Source: JASLDZ01 sp965199975
GTDB lineage: Bacteria > Pseudomonadota > Alphaproteobacteria > Caulobacterales > Caulobacteraceae
Direction: 5' to 3'
NCBI GenBank assembly: GCA_965199975.1
Contig: OZ241340.1
Span: 2,046,001-2,110,000, forward strand
Length of the DNA: 64,000 nt
A program made the position numbers and the translations under genes. The notes under the pieces are model-generated. The model was not told where the DNA came from, did no database searches, and was given only the letters and a program-made list of their open reading frames with translations. Position 1 is the stretch's first letter. Each line of letters starts with the position of its first letter. Below are positions 38,806 through 47,939 of this stretch, in pieces.

Positions 38806-39309
38806 TTAGCCTTCCTGCAGTCGCTCCAGGAGCAGGCGTAGCGCCGTCTCCACCGCGGCCAGGCGCACCTCGCTGCGGCCCAGGTCTCCGTAGCGCTCCA
38901 CGTGGTTGCGGGGGACGCCGCCCTGCACCGCGGTGGCGAAGTGCACGAGGCCCACGGGCTTCTGCGCCGTGCCGCCGCCCGGCCCGGCCACGCCGGTGAC
39001 CGCCACGGTCAGCTCGGCGGAGGCGGCGGCCAGCGCGCCTTCCGCCATGCGCCGCGCCACGGGCTCGGAGACCGCCCCGCGGTCAGCGATCATGTGGGCG
39101 GGCACCCCCAGCAGCGTCTGCTTGGCGCCGTTGGAGTAGGTGACGAAGCCGCGGTCGACCACCGCCGAGGAGCCCGGGACCTCGGTGAGCACGCCCGCGA
39201 CGAGCCCCCCCGTGCAGCTCTCCGCCGTGGCGATGCGCCAGTTGCGGGCGCGCGCCGCGTCCCGCACCTCGCCCGCGAGGTCGAGCAGGGGCTCGGGGAA
39301 GAGGCTCAC
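38806..39309 (-). CDS. pncC: Nicotinamide-nucleotide amidohydrolase (CinA C-terminal family)
   Basis: PncC deamidates nicotinamide mononucleotide to recycle NAD. The family signature TAESCTGGLVAGVLTEVPGS is at residues 25-45, and VTGVAGPGGGTAQKPVG follows. It has 167 residues from GTG 39309, without the N-terminal MoCF domain of full CinA. The start overlaps the ispDF stop by 4 bp, so it is coupled to ispDF. Confidence 0.93.
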   Translation of the reverse strand: MSLFPEPLLDLAGEVRDAARARNWRIATAESCTGGLVAGVLTEVPGSSAVVDRGFVTYSNGAKQTLLGVPAHMIADRGAVSEPVARRMAEGALAAASAELTVAVTGVAGPGGGTAQKPVGLVHFATAVQGGVPRNHVERYGDLGRSEVRLAAVETALRLLLERLQEG

Positions 39310-40487
39310 GCGGGGGCCTCGACCGACACCGCGGCCTGGGCGACCATGCCCTCCTCGCGGCCGGTGAAGCCCATGCGCTCCATGGTGGTGGCCTTCACGC
39401 TCACCCGGTCGAGCGGCAGGCCCAGGAGCTCGGCCACCCGCGCGCGCATGGCCTCGCGGTGCGGCTTCACCTTGGGGCGCTCGCACACCAGCGTGATGTC
39501 GGCGTTGACCACGCGGCCGCCCCGCTCGCCGACGAGCTTCAGAGCGTGCAGCAGGAACTGGTCGGAGGCCGCGCCCTTCCATTGCGGGTCGGTGGGCGGG
39601 AAGTGGTCGCCGATGTCGCCCAGCGCCATGGCGCCCAGCACCGCGTCGGTCAGGGCGTGCAGGCCCACGTCGCCATCGGAGTGGGCCACGAAGCCGTGGG
39701 TGTGGGGGATGGCCACGCCGCAGATCATCAGGTGGTCGCCGGGGCCGAACACGTGGGCGTCGAGCCCCGCGCCCGTGCGGAAGCAGGTTCGATCCGTGCG
39801 GGCGGGTGCGCTCGCCGTGGACGTCGCGGCGGCGTACGCCTCGGCCATGGGGAAGTCCTCCGGATAGGTGAGCTTGAGAAGGCGGGGATCGCCCGGGACC
39901 AGCACCACGCGCCCGCCCGCGGCCTCGAGCACGGCGGCGTCGTCGGTGGCGGCGCCGCCCGGCCAGGCGGCGTAGGCGCGCACCAGGGCGTCGAAGCGGA
40001 AGGCCTGGGGCGTCTGCGCCCGGAAAAGCTCGGCGCGCTCGACCGTGGCGGTGACGCGGCCCTGCGCGTCCGCGCGCTTGAGGGTGTCGGGGACGGGCAG
40101 CGCCGGCAGCGCGCCCTCGGCGTCGGCCAGCGCGGCGAGCAGCGCCTGCACGTGAGCGGGCGTGACCAGCGGTCGCGCCGCATCGTGCACCAGCACCGCC
40201 TCGGGCGGCGGCTCGGCGAGCGCGGCGAGGCCTGCGCGCACCGAGTCGATGCGTTCGGCGCCGCCATCCACGCAGCGCCAGCGGGGCAGGCCCGCCAGCG
40301 CCTGCGCGCAAAGCCCGGCCGCAGCGGGCGAGGTCGCCACGACCACCTCGGCCGCGCCTGCGTCCAAGAGCGCCTCCACCGACCAGCGCAGCACGGGCTT
40401 GCCGGCCAGCATGCGCCACTGCTTCGGCAGGTCGCCGCCCGCGCGCAGGCCGGCGCCGGCGGCCACGATCACGGCTCCCCAGGTCAT
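39306..40487 (-). CDS. ispDF: Bifunctional IspD/IspF (MEP pathway)
   Basis: The N-terminal half (about 1-225) is IspD, the CTP-dependent transferase (VAAGAGLRAGGDLPKQW). The C-terminal half (about 235-393) is IspF, the cyclodiphosphate synthase, with the metal motif GLDAHVF and the SDGDVGLHALTDA block. The fusion is known in alphaproteobacteria. It has 393 residues. IspE is not in the window; Dxr is at 10347. pncC follows with an overlap. Confidence 0.97.
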   Translation of the reverse strand: MTWGAVIVAAGAGLRAGGDLPKQWRMLAGKPVLRWSVEALLDAGAAEVVVATSPAAAGLCAQALAGLPRWRCVDGGAERIDSVRAGLAALAEPPPEAVLVHDAARPLVTPAHVQALLAALADAEGALPALPVPDTLKRADAQGRVTATVERAELFRAQTPQAFRFDALVRAYAAWPGGAATDDAAVLEAAGGRVVLVPGDPRLLKLTYPEDFPMAEAYAAATSTASAPARTDRTCFRTGAGLDAHVFGPGDHLMICGVAIPHTHGFVAHSDGDVGLHALTDAVLGAMALGDIGDHFPPTDPQWKGAASDQFLLHALKLVGERGGRVVNADITLVCERPKVKPHREAMRARVAELLGLPLDRVSVKATTMERMGFTGREEGMVAQAAVSVEAPA

Positions 40488-40574
40488 GGCGGCGGCTTCT
40501 CGGGCCTAGGAGGCCACCTGTCCAGCGCTGCGGCGGGGTGGACGCCCGTTGAGACAGGGGCCAAGCTCGCCGTC

Positions 40575-41627
40575 ATGGACCTGCCCCCCCCAGGCCCGCC
40601 CGCGCCGCTCGCCGTCGTGCCGCTCGACGCCCTGCCGTTCCCCGCCCTGGTCGTGGAGGCCGAGTCGTGCGTGGTGCGCAGCGCCAACTCCGCCGCCGCC
40701 GAGCTCTTCGGCGCGCGCGCCACCCGGCCCGGCCAGGCCATCGACGCGTTGCGACCGGCGGGAAGCGAGCTCGCTCGCCTGGCGCAGCGGGCGGCCGCAG
40801 GCGAGGGCCCGCTGCGCCAGTCCGCCGTCGGCCCGGTCGAACTCGGCGCGTCGCGGCTTAGCGACGGCGCGGCGCTCCTGACGGTGCATGCCATGCTGGG
40901 GCCCGATGCGGGCGCGCCGGGAGCGGACCTCCTGGCCGCCGCCGCCGGCCTTGGGCGCACCCTGGCGCACGAGATCAAGAACCCGCTGGCCGGGGTGCGC
41001 GGCGCCGCCCAGCTGCTGCGCGACGAGGCGACGCCTGCGGCGCGCGACCTCCTGCAGCTCATCATCGACGAGACCGACCGCATCCGCCGCTTGGTGGACG
41101 AGGCCGAGGCGCTCTCCGACGAGCGGCCCGGCGCGCGCCGGGCCGTGAACCTGCACCGCGTGCTGGCGCGGGTGCGCACGCTGACCCAGTCCGCCTCACG
41201 CCGGCCGATCCTGGTGCGCGAGAGCTACGACCCCTCGCTGCCGCACGCCTTGGGCGACGAGGACGCGCTGGTGCAGGTGTTCCTCAACCTCGCCCGCAAC
41301 GCGGCGGACGCGGCCGCCGAGCGGCGCGAAGGGGGCCAGATCGTGCTGGCCACCGCCTTTCGCCATGGCGCGCGCGCGCGCATCGCCGCCGCCCCCGGCT
41401 GGCGGCCCGCGCCGCTGGAGGTGCGCGTCGAGGACAATGGCGGCGGCGTCGATCCCGGCGTGCGCCAGCGCCTGTTCTCGCCCTTCGTCACCACGAAGCC
41501 CTCGGGCTCGGGCCTGGGCCTGACGGTGGTGGCCAAGATCGTGGCCGCCCATGAAGGCGTGGTCGATTTCCAATCCGAGCCGGGGCGCACCGTGTTCCGC
41601 GTGCTTCTCCCCGCCGCCGAGAGCTGA
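40575..41627 (+). CDS. ntrB: Nitrogen-regulation sensor kinase NtrB
   Basis: NtrB phosphorylates NtrC when nitrogen is limiting. A PAS-like domain (about 15-110) precedes the H-box LAHEIKNPLAGVRGAAQLL with His132. The N-box (NLARNAADAA), G1 (EDNGGG) and G2 (GSGLGL) are intact, so the kinase looks active. It has no membrane segment. It has 350 residues from ATG 40575; upstream open frame is antisense to ispDF. ntrC starts 6 bp later. dusB, the usual upstream neighbour, is missing. Confidence 0.95.
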   Translation: MDLPPPGPPAPLAVVPLDALPFPALVVEAESCVVRSANSAAAELFGARATRPGQAIDALRPAGSELARLAQRAAAGEGPLRQSAVGPVELGASRLSDGAALLTVHAMLGPDAGAPGADLLAAAAGLGRTLAHEIKNPLAGVRGAAQLLRDEATPAARDLLQLIIDETDRIRRLVDEAEALSDERPGARRAVNLHRVLARVRTLTQSASRRPILVRESYDPSLPHALGDEDALVQVFLNLARNAADAAAERREGGQIVLATAFRHGARARIAAAPGWRPAPLEVRVEDNGGGVDPGVRQRLFSPFVTTKPSGSGLGLTVVAKIVAAHEGVVDFQSEPGRTVFRVLLPAAES

Positions 41628-41633
41628 GCCCTC

Positions 41634-42968
41634 ATGCCCGACGCCGCCGCGCCCAAGGTGCTGATCGCCGACGACGACAACTCGATCCGTCTGGTGCTCA
41701 GCCACGCCTTCACCCGCGCCGGCTTCCAGGTGCGCGCCACCGGCGCGGCCGCCACCCTGGCCAAGTGGGCGGCCGAGGGCGAGGGCGACGTGATCGTCAC
41801 CGACGTGATCATGCCCGACGAGAACGTGTTCGAGGTGCTGCCCCGCATTCGCCGGTCGCGCCCCGACCTGCCGATCATCGTCATGAGCGCCCAGACCACG
41901 CTCCTGACCGCGGTGGCCGCCGCCGAGCGCGGCGCCTTCGAGTACATGCCCAAGCCCTTCGACCTGGACGACATGGTCGCCGCCGCGCGCCGGGCCGTCG
42001 CGCCCCGGGGGCACGCGGCCCCCGCCCGGGCCACGCGCGACGCCGACCTGCCGCTGATCGGCCGCTCCCCCGCCATGCAGGCGGTGTACCGCACGCTGTC
42101 GCGGCTGCTAACGGGCGACGAGCCGGTGCTGCTCACCGGCGAGACCGGCGCCGGCAAGACGCTGGCCGCCCGGGTGCTGCACGACCTCGGCGCCCGCCGC
42201 GACGGCGCCTTCACGACCGTGGCCGTCGGCGGCCTCTCCGGCGCGGAGCTGGAGGCCCGGCTGGCGGGCGAGGCGGGGGCCTTCGCCCGGGCCCGGGGCG
42301 GCGACCTCCTGCTCGACGGCGTGGATCGGCTCGACGGCGACGCCCAGGCGCGCCTGGCCGGTCTTCTCGACGCGCAGGACGAGGCGGGCCGGGCGCCGCG
42401 CCTCCTGGCCACCGCCGGCGCCTCGGGCGTGGAGGAGGGGCTTGCGCCCGCCCTGCGCCACCGGCTCGGCGCTGTGGAGCTGCGCATGCCACCATTGCGC
42501 GAGCACCCGGAGGACGTGCGCGACCTGGCTTCCGCCGCCCTGCGGCGGCTCGCAGACGGGGGGACCCCGCGATCGCTCGACGGCGACGCCCTGCGCCGTT
42601 TGGAGCGCCACCCTTGGCCAGGCAACGTGCGCGAGCTCAACAACCTCATGCGCCGGCTCGTGCGGCTGCACGCGGGGGCTCGGCTGGAACTCGCCGCCGT
42701 CGAGGCGGTGCTCTCGGCCTCGCCGGAGGCGGTTGGCGACGCCGAGGCCGCCGCGGCGCAGCGCTTCGCCACCGCCGTGGACGACCTCTTCGCCGCCGGC
42801 GCACCGCAGCCGGGCGTGCATGAGCGCCTCGTCGCCGCCCTGGAGCGCCCGCTGCTGCGCGCCGCCCTGGCCGCCTCCGGAGGCGCGCAGCTGCGGGCGG
42901 CCGAGCTCCTCGGCATGAACCGCAACACTCTGCGCAAGCGGCTGGGCGACCTCGGCCTGCGCGACTGA
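41634..42968 (+). CDS. ntrC: NtrC response regulator with degenerate AAA+ domain
   Basis: Receiver domain residues 1-120 with the phosphate acceptor Asp57. The AAA+ domain (about 139-370) keeps Walker A GETGAGKT (169-176), but the sigma-54 contact loop GAFTGA is GAFARA (215-220), and the Walker B 'LDE' is LDG (Gly229 in place of Glu). The Fis-type HTH at the C-terminus (AAELLGMNRNTLRKRL) is intact. So DNA binding should remain while ATP-driven sigma-54 activation is probably lost. Absence of GAFTGA is, to my recollection, also known for Caulobacter NtrC. It has 444 residues. Confidence 0.95.
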   Translation: MPDAAAPKVLIADDDNSIRLVLSHAFTRAGFQVRATGAAATLAKWAAEGEGDVIVTDVIMPDENVFEVLPRIRRSRPDLPIIVMSAQTTLLTAVAAAERGAFEYMPKPFDLDDMVAAARRAVAPRGHAAPARATRDADLPLIGRSPAMQAVYRTLSRLLTGDEPVLLTGETGAGKTLAARVLHDLGARRDGAFTTVAVGGLSGAELEARLAGEAGAFARARGGDLLLDGVDRLDGDAQARLAGLLDAQDEAGRAPRLLATAGASGVEEGLAPALRHRLGAVELRMPPLREHPEDVRDLASAALRRLADGGTPRSLDGDALRRLERHPWPGNVRELNNLMRRLVRLHAGARLELAAVEAVLSASPEAVGDAEAAAAQRFATAVDDLFAAGAPQPGVHERLVAALERPLLRAALAASGGAQLRAAELLGMNRNTLRKRLGDLGLRD

Positions 42969-43026
42969 GGCGCCGGCGCAACAGCAGGTGTTGATTGCAG
43001 GGCGCACCCGGGCGAGACTTGGGTCA

Positions 43027-45231
43027 ATGTCGCGTGTCGCCCTCCCGCCAGCGCCGGCCCTGACCGCCCCCCTGGGCGGCGAGGACCAGGCGGGTCGCCG
43101 CGCCGGTTTCGCTGCGGTCTACGCCTTGACGGCGACAGTGACGGCGGTCGCGGTGGCGGTCACCGCCTTCGGCCCCGGCACGCGGCCGCTGGAGACCACG
43201 AGCCGGCTGGCGGTCGGGGCGCTGGCGGTGAACCTGGTGCTGATCCTTGGCATGGCGCTCGTGGGCGCACGGCGCGTGCGCAACCTGTTCGCCACCCACC
43301 TGCCCGATGCGGGCGCGCGCCTGCACCGGCGCTTCGTGGGCCTGTTCGCCCTGGCCGCCGTGGTGCCCGCCGTGATCGTGGCGCTGTTTTTCGGCCTGCT
43401 CGTCACGCGCGGGGTCGACAGCTGGTTCTCGCGCCGCGTGTCCACCGCGGTGGAGGCGACGGCCGACATCGCCAAGGCCTATGTGGCCGACCAGATCAAC
43501 GCCATTCAACGGCGACTGCCCAACGTCTCGTCCGACCTCAACCACGCGGAGCCGTACTTCGTGCAGAGCCGCCTGCAGTTCGGCCAGGTGATGCTGAACG
43601 AGCTGGCGCTCAACGACTTCAGCGCGCTCTACGTGATCGATGGCGACGGACGGGTGCTGGCCCGCGCCGAACAGCGCGACGCGCCGCCCTTCCTCGCGCC
43701 CCCGCCCGACATGCTGCGCACGCGGGGCGCGGATGCGCCGCTGCGGCTCGACGCCAGCGATATGGCGCGGGCCGTGTTCCGCCTCTCCGCCTATCCCGAC
43801 GCTTACGTCTATGTGGTGCGGCCGCTGGGCGAAGGTGCGATGGCCCAGTTGCGTCGGGCCGAGAGCTCGGTCGTGGCCTATCACGAGGCGGAGCGCTCGC
43901 GAGGGCGGGTGCAGCAGGTCTTCGTGCTCAGCTACGTCTCGGTGGCGCTGCTGGTCCTGATCGGGGCGGTGTGGGTGGGGCTTGCGGTGGCCAACCAGAT
44001 CGCCACGCCGGTGGCGCGCCTGGTGCGGGCGGCCGACCTGGTGGCGGGCGGCGACCTCAGCGCGCGCGTGCCCACGGGCAAAGAGCCGGCGGAGATCGCC
44101 GTGCTGTCGCGCGCCTTCAACCGCATGACCTCCGATCTCGACGCCCAGCAGGAGGCCCTGCGCCGGGCGGGGGAGGAGGCGCGCGGGCGGCGCGACTTCA
44201 TCGAGGCGGTGCTCTCGGGCGTCAGCGCCGGTGTGCTGGGGCTGGATGCTCAGGGCGCGGTGTCGGCGGTCAACCAGCGGGCGCTGGCGCTTCTGGGGCT
44301 GGAGGGGCGCGAGGTGCTCGGCCGGCCGCTGGTCGAGGTGGGGCCGGAGCTGGTCGACATCGCCGAGCGTGCGCGGCGCGCCGGGCAGGAGGCCGAGACC
44401 GAGGTCGACGTCGTCCGCGGCGCCGACTCGCGGCGCCTGCGCAGCCGCGCCGCCCCCGCCGCCGACGCGGGCCTCGTGCTCACCTTCGACGACATCACCC
44501 GCCTCGTCTCGGCCCAGCGCAACGCCGCCTGGCGCGACGTGGCGCGGCGCATCGCCCACGAGATCAAGAACCCCCTCACGCCCATCCAGCTGTCCGCCGA
44601 GCGCCTGCGCCGCCGCTATCGCAAGGAGATCGTGAGCGACGTGGAAATCTTCGACCGCTGCACCGACACGATCATCCGCCAGGTGGGCGACATCGGCCGC
44701 ATGGTGGACGAGTTCTCCTCCTTCGCCCGCATGCCCCAGCCGGTGTTCGCCCCCGCCGACCTGGCCGAGCTGGTGCGCGAGACCGCCTTCGCCCAGCGCA
44801 TCGCCTATCCCGACGTGGCCGTGGAGGTGGATGAGCTGGCCCCGGCGCCCATTTCGGCCGATGCGCGGCTCCTGGGCCAGGCGCTGGCCAACGTGCTCAA
44901 GAACGCCGGCGAGGCGGTGGCGGCGCGCGTCTGCGCCCAGCCCGAGCCGCCCGGCGCGATCCGCGTGCGGCTGAACGAGAGCGGCGGGCAGGCCTGCGTC
45001 ACCGTCGAGGACAACGGCGTGGGCCTGCCCACCCGCGACCGCGACCGCTTGACCGAGCCCTACGTCACCACGCGCGAAAAGGGCACGGGCCTTGGTCTGG
45101 CCATCGTGAAGCGCATCCTGGAAGAGCATGGGGGCGAGCTGCGCCTGGGCGATTCGGCGCAGCCTCCCGGTGCGCGCGTCACGCTTACGCTGCCCCTCCT
45201 CGCCCGGCCGGCCGCCCTGGCCGCGGAATAG
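43027..45231 (+). CDS. ntrY: Nitrogen-regulation membrane sensor kinase NtrY
   Basis: NtrY is the sensor partner of NtrX. Four membrane segments are visible in the first 330 residues (around 28-48, 58-80, 102-128 and 300-325), enclosing a periplasmic region. A HAMP domain, a PAS domain, the H-box RRIAHEIKNPLTPIQLS with His511, and an ATPase domain (EDNGVGLP, GTGLGLAI) follow. I chose ATG 43027 (734 residues); GTG 42988 would add 13 residues. It starts 58 bp after ntrC. Confidence 0.94.
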   Translation: MSRVALPPAPALTAPLGGEDQAGRRAGFAAVYALTATVTAVAVAVTAFGPGTRPLETTSRLAVGALAVNLVLILGMALVGARRVRNLFATHLPDAGARLHRRFVGLFALAAVVPAVIVALFFGLLVTRGVDSWFSRRVSTAVEATADIAKAYVADQINAIQRRLPNVSSDLNHAEPYFVQSRLQFGQVMLNELALNDFSALYVIDGDGRVLARAEQRDAPPFLAPPPDMLRTRGADAPLRLDASDMARAVFRLSAYPDAYVYVVRPLGEGAMAQLRRAESSVVAYHEAERSRGRVQQVFVLSYVSVALLVLIGAVWVGLAVANQIATPVARLVRAADLVAGGDLSARVPTGKEPAEIAVLSRAFNRMTSDLDAQQEALRRAGEEARGRRDFIEAVLSGVSAGVLGLDAQGAVSAVNQRALALLGLEGREVLGRPLVEVGPELVDIAERARRAGQEAETEVDVVRGADSRRLRSRAAPAADAGLVLTFDDITRLVSAQRNAAWRDVARRIAHEIKNPLTPIQLSAERLRRRYRKEIVSDVEIFDRCTDTIIRQVGDIGRMVDEFSSFARMPQPVFAPADLAELVRETAFAQRIAYPDVAVEVDELAPAPISADARLLGQALANVLKNAGEAVAARVCAQPEPPGAIRVRLNESGGQACVTVEDNGVGLPTRDRDRLTEPYVTTREKGTGLGLAIVKRILEEHGGELRLGDSAQPPGARVTLTLPLLARPAALAAE

Positions 45232-45240
45232 GACGACCCC

Positions 45241-46635
45241 ATGGCCGCAGACATACTGGTGGTCGACGACGAGGCGGACATCCGCGAGCTCGTCGCCGGC
45301 ATACTCGAGGACGAGGGCTTCAACGTGCGCACCGCCGGCGACAGCGATGCGGCGCTGGCCGCCATCCGCGCGCGCCGCCCCTCGCTCCTGATCCAGGACA
45401 TCTGGATGCAGGGCGGCGGCCTGGACGGGCTGGAGCTGCTCGACCTCATCAAGTCGGTCGACGCCGACATGCCGGTGCTGATGATCTCCGGCCACGGCAC
45501 CATCGAGACCGCGGTCAGCGCCATCCAGCGCGGCGCCTACGACTTCCTGGAGAAGCCCTTCAAGTCCGACCGCCTGCTGCTCCTGGTCGAGCGCGCACTC
45601 GAGGCGGCGAGCCTCAAGCGCGAGAACCGGCGGCTGCGTGCGCAGACCATCACGCCCGACGGCTTCATCGGCCGCTCGGCAGCGGCCCAGCAGCTGCGCT
45701 CGATGATCGCGCGCGTGGCGCCGGCCAACAGCCGCATCCTGATCTCGGGGCCGCCCGGCTCGGGCAAGGAGGTGGCCGCGCGGCTCATCCACGGCGCCAG
45801 CCCGCGCGCCCGCAGCGAGTTCGTGCCCATCTCCGCGGCCGGCGTGACGCCCGAGCGGATGGACGCCGAGCTGTTCGGCGAGGAGGGGGAGGGCGGCAAG
45901 GCCCACAAGGTCGGCGTGTTCGAGCGCGCCCACGGCGGCACCCTGTTCCTCGACGAGGTGGCCGACATGCCGCGCGAGAGCCAGGGCCGCATCCTGCGTG
46001 TCCTGGTCGAGCAGCGCTTCCGCCGCGTGGGCGGCGACCAGGACGTGCAGGTCGACGTGCGGGTGGTGTCGTCGACCTCCAAGAATCTGTCGGAGGAGAT
46101 CGCCGAGGGCCGCTTCCGCGAGGACCTGTTCCACCGCCTCAACGTGGTGCCGGTGCGCGTGCCCGGGCTCTCCGAACGGCGCGAGGACATCGCCGAACTG
46201 GTCGGTTACTTCATCGACCGCATCAGCCAGACCACGGGGCTGCCCAAGCGCACCCTGGGCGAGGACGCGGTGGCGACGCTGCAGGTTCACGACTGGCCCG
46301 GCAACGTGCGCCAGCTGCGCAACAACATCGAGCGCCTGCTGATCCTGGCCACCGGCGATCCCTCCGAGGTGATCAGCGCCGAGAAGCTCCCCGCCGAAGT
46401 GGCCGCCGCCGGCGCCGCCGGCTCGGTCGGGCCCGAGCGCATCATCGCACTCCCGCTGCGCGACGCGCGCGAGGTGTTCGAGCGCGAGTACCTCGCCGCC
46501 CAGATCCTGCGCTTCGGGGGCAACATCAGCCGCACCGCCGCCTTCATCGGCATGGAGCGCTCCGCCCTGCACAGAAAGCTAAAGTCGCTTGGCGTGGCCC
46601 CCATGCGCGGCGGCGAGGAGGACGACGAGGCGTGA
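45241..46635 (+). CDS. ntrX: NtrX response regulator
   Basis: NtrX pairs with NtrY and affects nitrogen metabolism, envelope and respiration genes in alphaproteobacteria. The receiver domain carries Asp53. The AAA+ domain has Walker A SGPPGSGKE and an intact Walker B GGTLFLDEVADMP, but as is normal for NtrX the loop is not GAFTGA (GVFERA region). A Fis-type HTH closes the protein. It has 464 residues and starts 9 bp after ntrY. Its stop overlaps the cupin gene start by 4 bp. Confidence 0.95.
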   Translation: MAADILVVDDEADIRELVAGILEDEGFNVRTAGDSDAALAAIRARRPSLLIQDIWMQGGGLDGLELLDLIKSVDADMPVLMISGHGTIETAVSAIQRGAYDFLEKPFKSDRLLLLVERALEAASLKRENRRLRAQTITPDGFIGRSAAAQQLRSMIARVAPANSRILISGPPGSGKEVAARLIHGASPRARSEFVPISAAGVTPERMDAELFGEEGEGGKAHKVGVFERAHGGTLFLDEVADMPRESQGRILRVLVEQRFRRVGGDQDVQVDVRVVSSTSKNLSEEIAEGRFREDLFHRLNVVPVRVPGLSERREDIAELVGYFIDRISQTTGLPKRTLGEDAVATLQVHDWPGNVRQLRNNIERLLILATGDPSEVISAEKLPAEVAAAGAAGSVGPERIIALPLRDAREVFEREYLAAQILRFGGNISRTAAFIGMERSALHRKLKSLGVAPMRGGEEDDEA

Positions 46636-47003
46636 GCGCCGTCGTCGACCTGCGCGCCGCCGCCGAGGCGCTCACCGAGACATGGTCGCCTCGCGTGGTG
46701 GCGCAGGTGAACGGCCAGCTGGTGAAGGTCGCCCGACTGGAGGGCGAGTTCGTCTGGCACGACCACGCCGGCGAGGACGAGCTGTTCCTGGTGCTGGCGG
46801 GCCGGCTGGAGATCCGGTTCGAGGATCGCCCGGCGGTCGTCCTTGGGCCGGGCGAGATGATGGTCGTGCCGCGCGGGGTGCGTCACAACCCGCTTGCGGC
46901 GACACCGACGCTGATCGCCCTCTTCGAGCCCATGGCGACAGCGCACACGGGCGAGGTCGTCACGCCTCGCACGCGATCGCTCGCCGAGCAGCTGGCGGAC
47001 TGA
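46632..47003 (+). CDS. Cupin-domain protein of unknown function
   Basis: A 123-residue single-domain cupin. The first cupin motif is WHDHAGEDELFLVLAGRLEI and the second is GEMMVVPRGVRHNPLA, supplying candidate His/Glu metal ligands. Substrate and reaction cannot be told from the sequence. The start overlaps the ntrX stop, and dat begins 3 bp after it, so it is embedded in the ntrYX-hfq transcript. Confidence 0.85.
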   Translation: MSAVVDLRAAAEALTETWSPRVVAQVNGQLVKVARLEGEFVWHDHAGEDELFLVLAGRLEIRFEDRPAVVLGPGEMMVVPRGVRHNPLAATPTLIALFEPMATAHTGEVVTPRTRSLAEQLAD

Positions 47004-47006
47004 AGC

Positions 47007-47864
47007 GTGTCACGCTGGGCTTACGTCGACGGGCGCTGGACACGCCACGCCGAGGCGAGGGTGCATGTGGAGGACCGCGGCTTCCAGTTCGCCGACGGCG
47101 TCTACGAGGTGTGGGCGGTGTTCGACGGGCGCCTCGCCGACAGCGAAGGCCACTTCGCGCGGCTGGAGCGCTCGCTCGGCGAGCTGCGGATCACACCCCC
47201 GATGAGCCGCGCCGCCCTCGCGCAGGTGCTGACGCAAGCCATCCGCCGCAATCGGGTGCGCGACGGCCTCGTCTATCTGCAGGTCACCCGCGGCCGCGCG
47301 CGGCGCGATCACGTCTTCCCCGCGCCCGGAACCCGCCCGACGCTGGTCGTCACGGCCAAGCCGCTCGATCTGGCCGCGGCCGAGGACAAAGCCGCCTCGG
47401 GCGTCGGCGTCATCACCGTGCCGGAGAGCCGCTGGGCGCGGTGCGACATCAAGTCGGTGGCGCTCCTGCCCAATGTGCTGGCCAAGCAGGCCGCCCGCGA
47501 GGCCGGCGCCTACGAGGCCTGGTTCGTAGACCGCGAGGGCCTCGTCACCGAGGGCGGCTCGACCAACGCCTGGATCGTGGACGCCGCGGGCGTGCTGCGC
47601 ACCCGCGACACCGCCGCCAACATCCTGCGCGGCGTCACCCGCGCCGGCGTGCTCGACCTCGCGCCCGAACTGCAGCTCAGGGTGGAAGAGCGGCCTTTCA
47701 CCGCGGCCGAGGCGCAGGGCGCGCGCGAAGCCTTCGTCACTGCGGCCTCCACCCTGGTCATGCCCGTGGTGCGGATCGACGGCGCGCCGGTGGGCGACGA
47801 ACGCCCCGGCCCTGTCGCCACCGCCCTTCGCCGCCTATATCTGCAGCGCGCCCGCGCGGCGTGA
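47007..47864 (+). CDS. dat: D-amino-acid aminotransferase (class IV)
   Basis: Class IV PLP aminotransferase making D-amino acids such as D-alanine or D-glutamate. Motifs include YVDGRW and VEDRGFQFADGVYE at the N-terminus, the PLP lysine in RCDIKSVALLPNVLAKQ, and EGGSTNAWIV. It has 285 residues, the usual Dat length, from GTG 47007. Branched-chain and 4-amino-4-deoxychorismate enzymes share the fold, but the DRGFQFADGVYE pattern favours Dat. dat-hfq-hflX is a common alphaproteobacterial order. Confidence 0.88.
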   Translation: MSRWAYVDGRWTRHAEARVHVEDRGFQFADGVYEVWAVFDGRLADSEGHFARLERSLGELRITPPMSRAALAQVLTQAIRRNRVRDGLVYLQVTRGRARRDHVFPAPGTRPTLVVTAKPLDLAAAEDKAASGVGVITVPESRWARCDIKSVALLPNVLAKQAAREAGAYEAWFVDREGLVTEGGSTNAWIVDAAGVLRTRDTAANILRGVTRAGVLDLAPELQLRVEERPFTAAEAQGAREAFVTAASTLVMPVVRIDGAPVGDERPGPVATALRRLYLQRARAA

Positions 47865-47939
47865 CCGGCCCAGCGTCGGGCGCCGCCGTGGCGCATTTGT
47901 GTGTTGGGAGCGCCGTCTCCCGCCAAGTTTGAGGACCCG

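Noticed and set aside
43024..46572. An open frame of more than 1100 codons on the minus strand, antisense to ntrY and ntrX
   Set aside because: Its His/Gly/Ala-rich product has no recognisable motif, and the plus strand encodes clear NtrY and NtrX. Long antisense frames are expected at this GC content.
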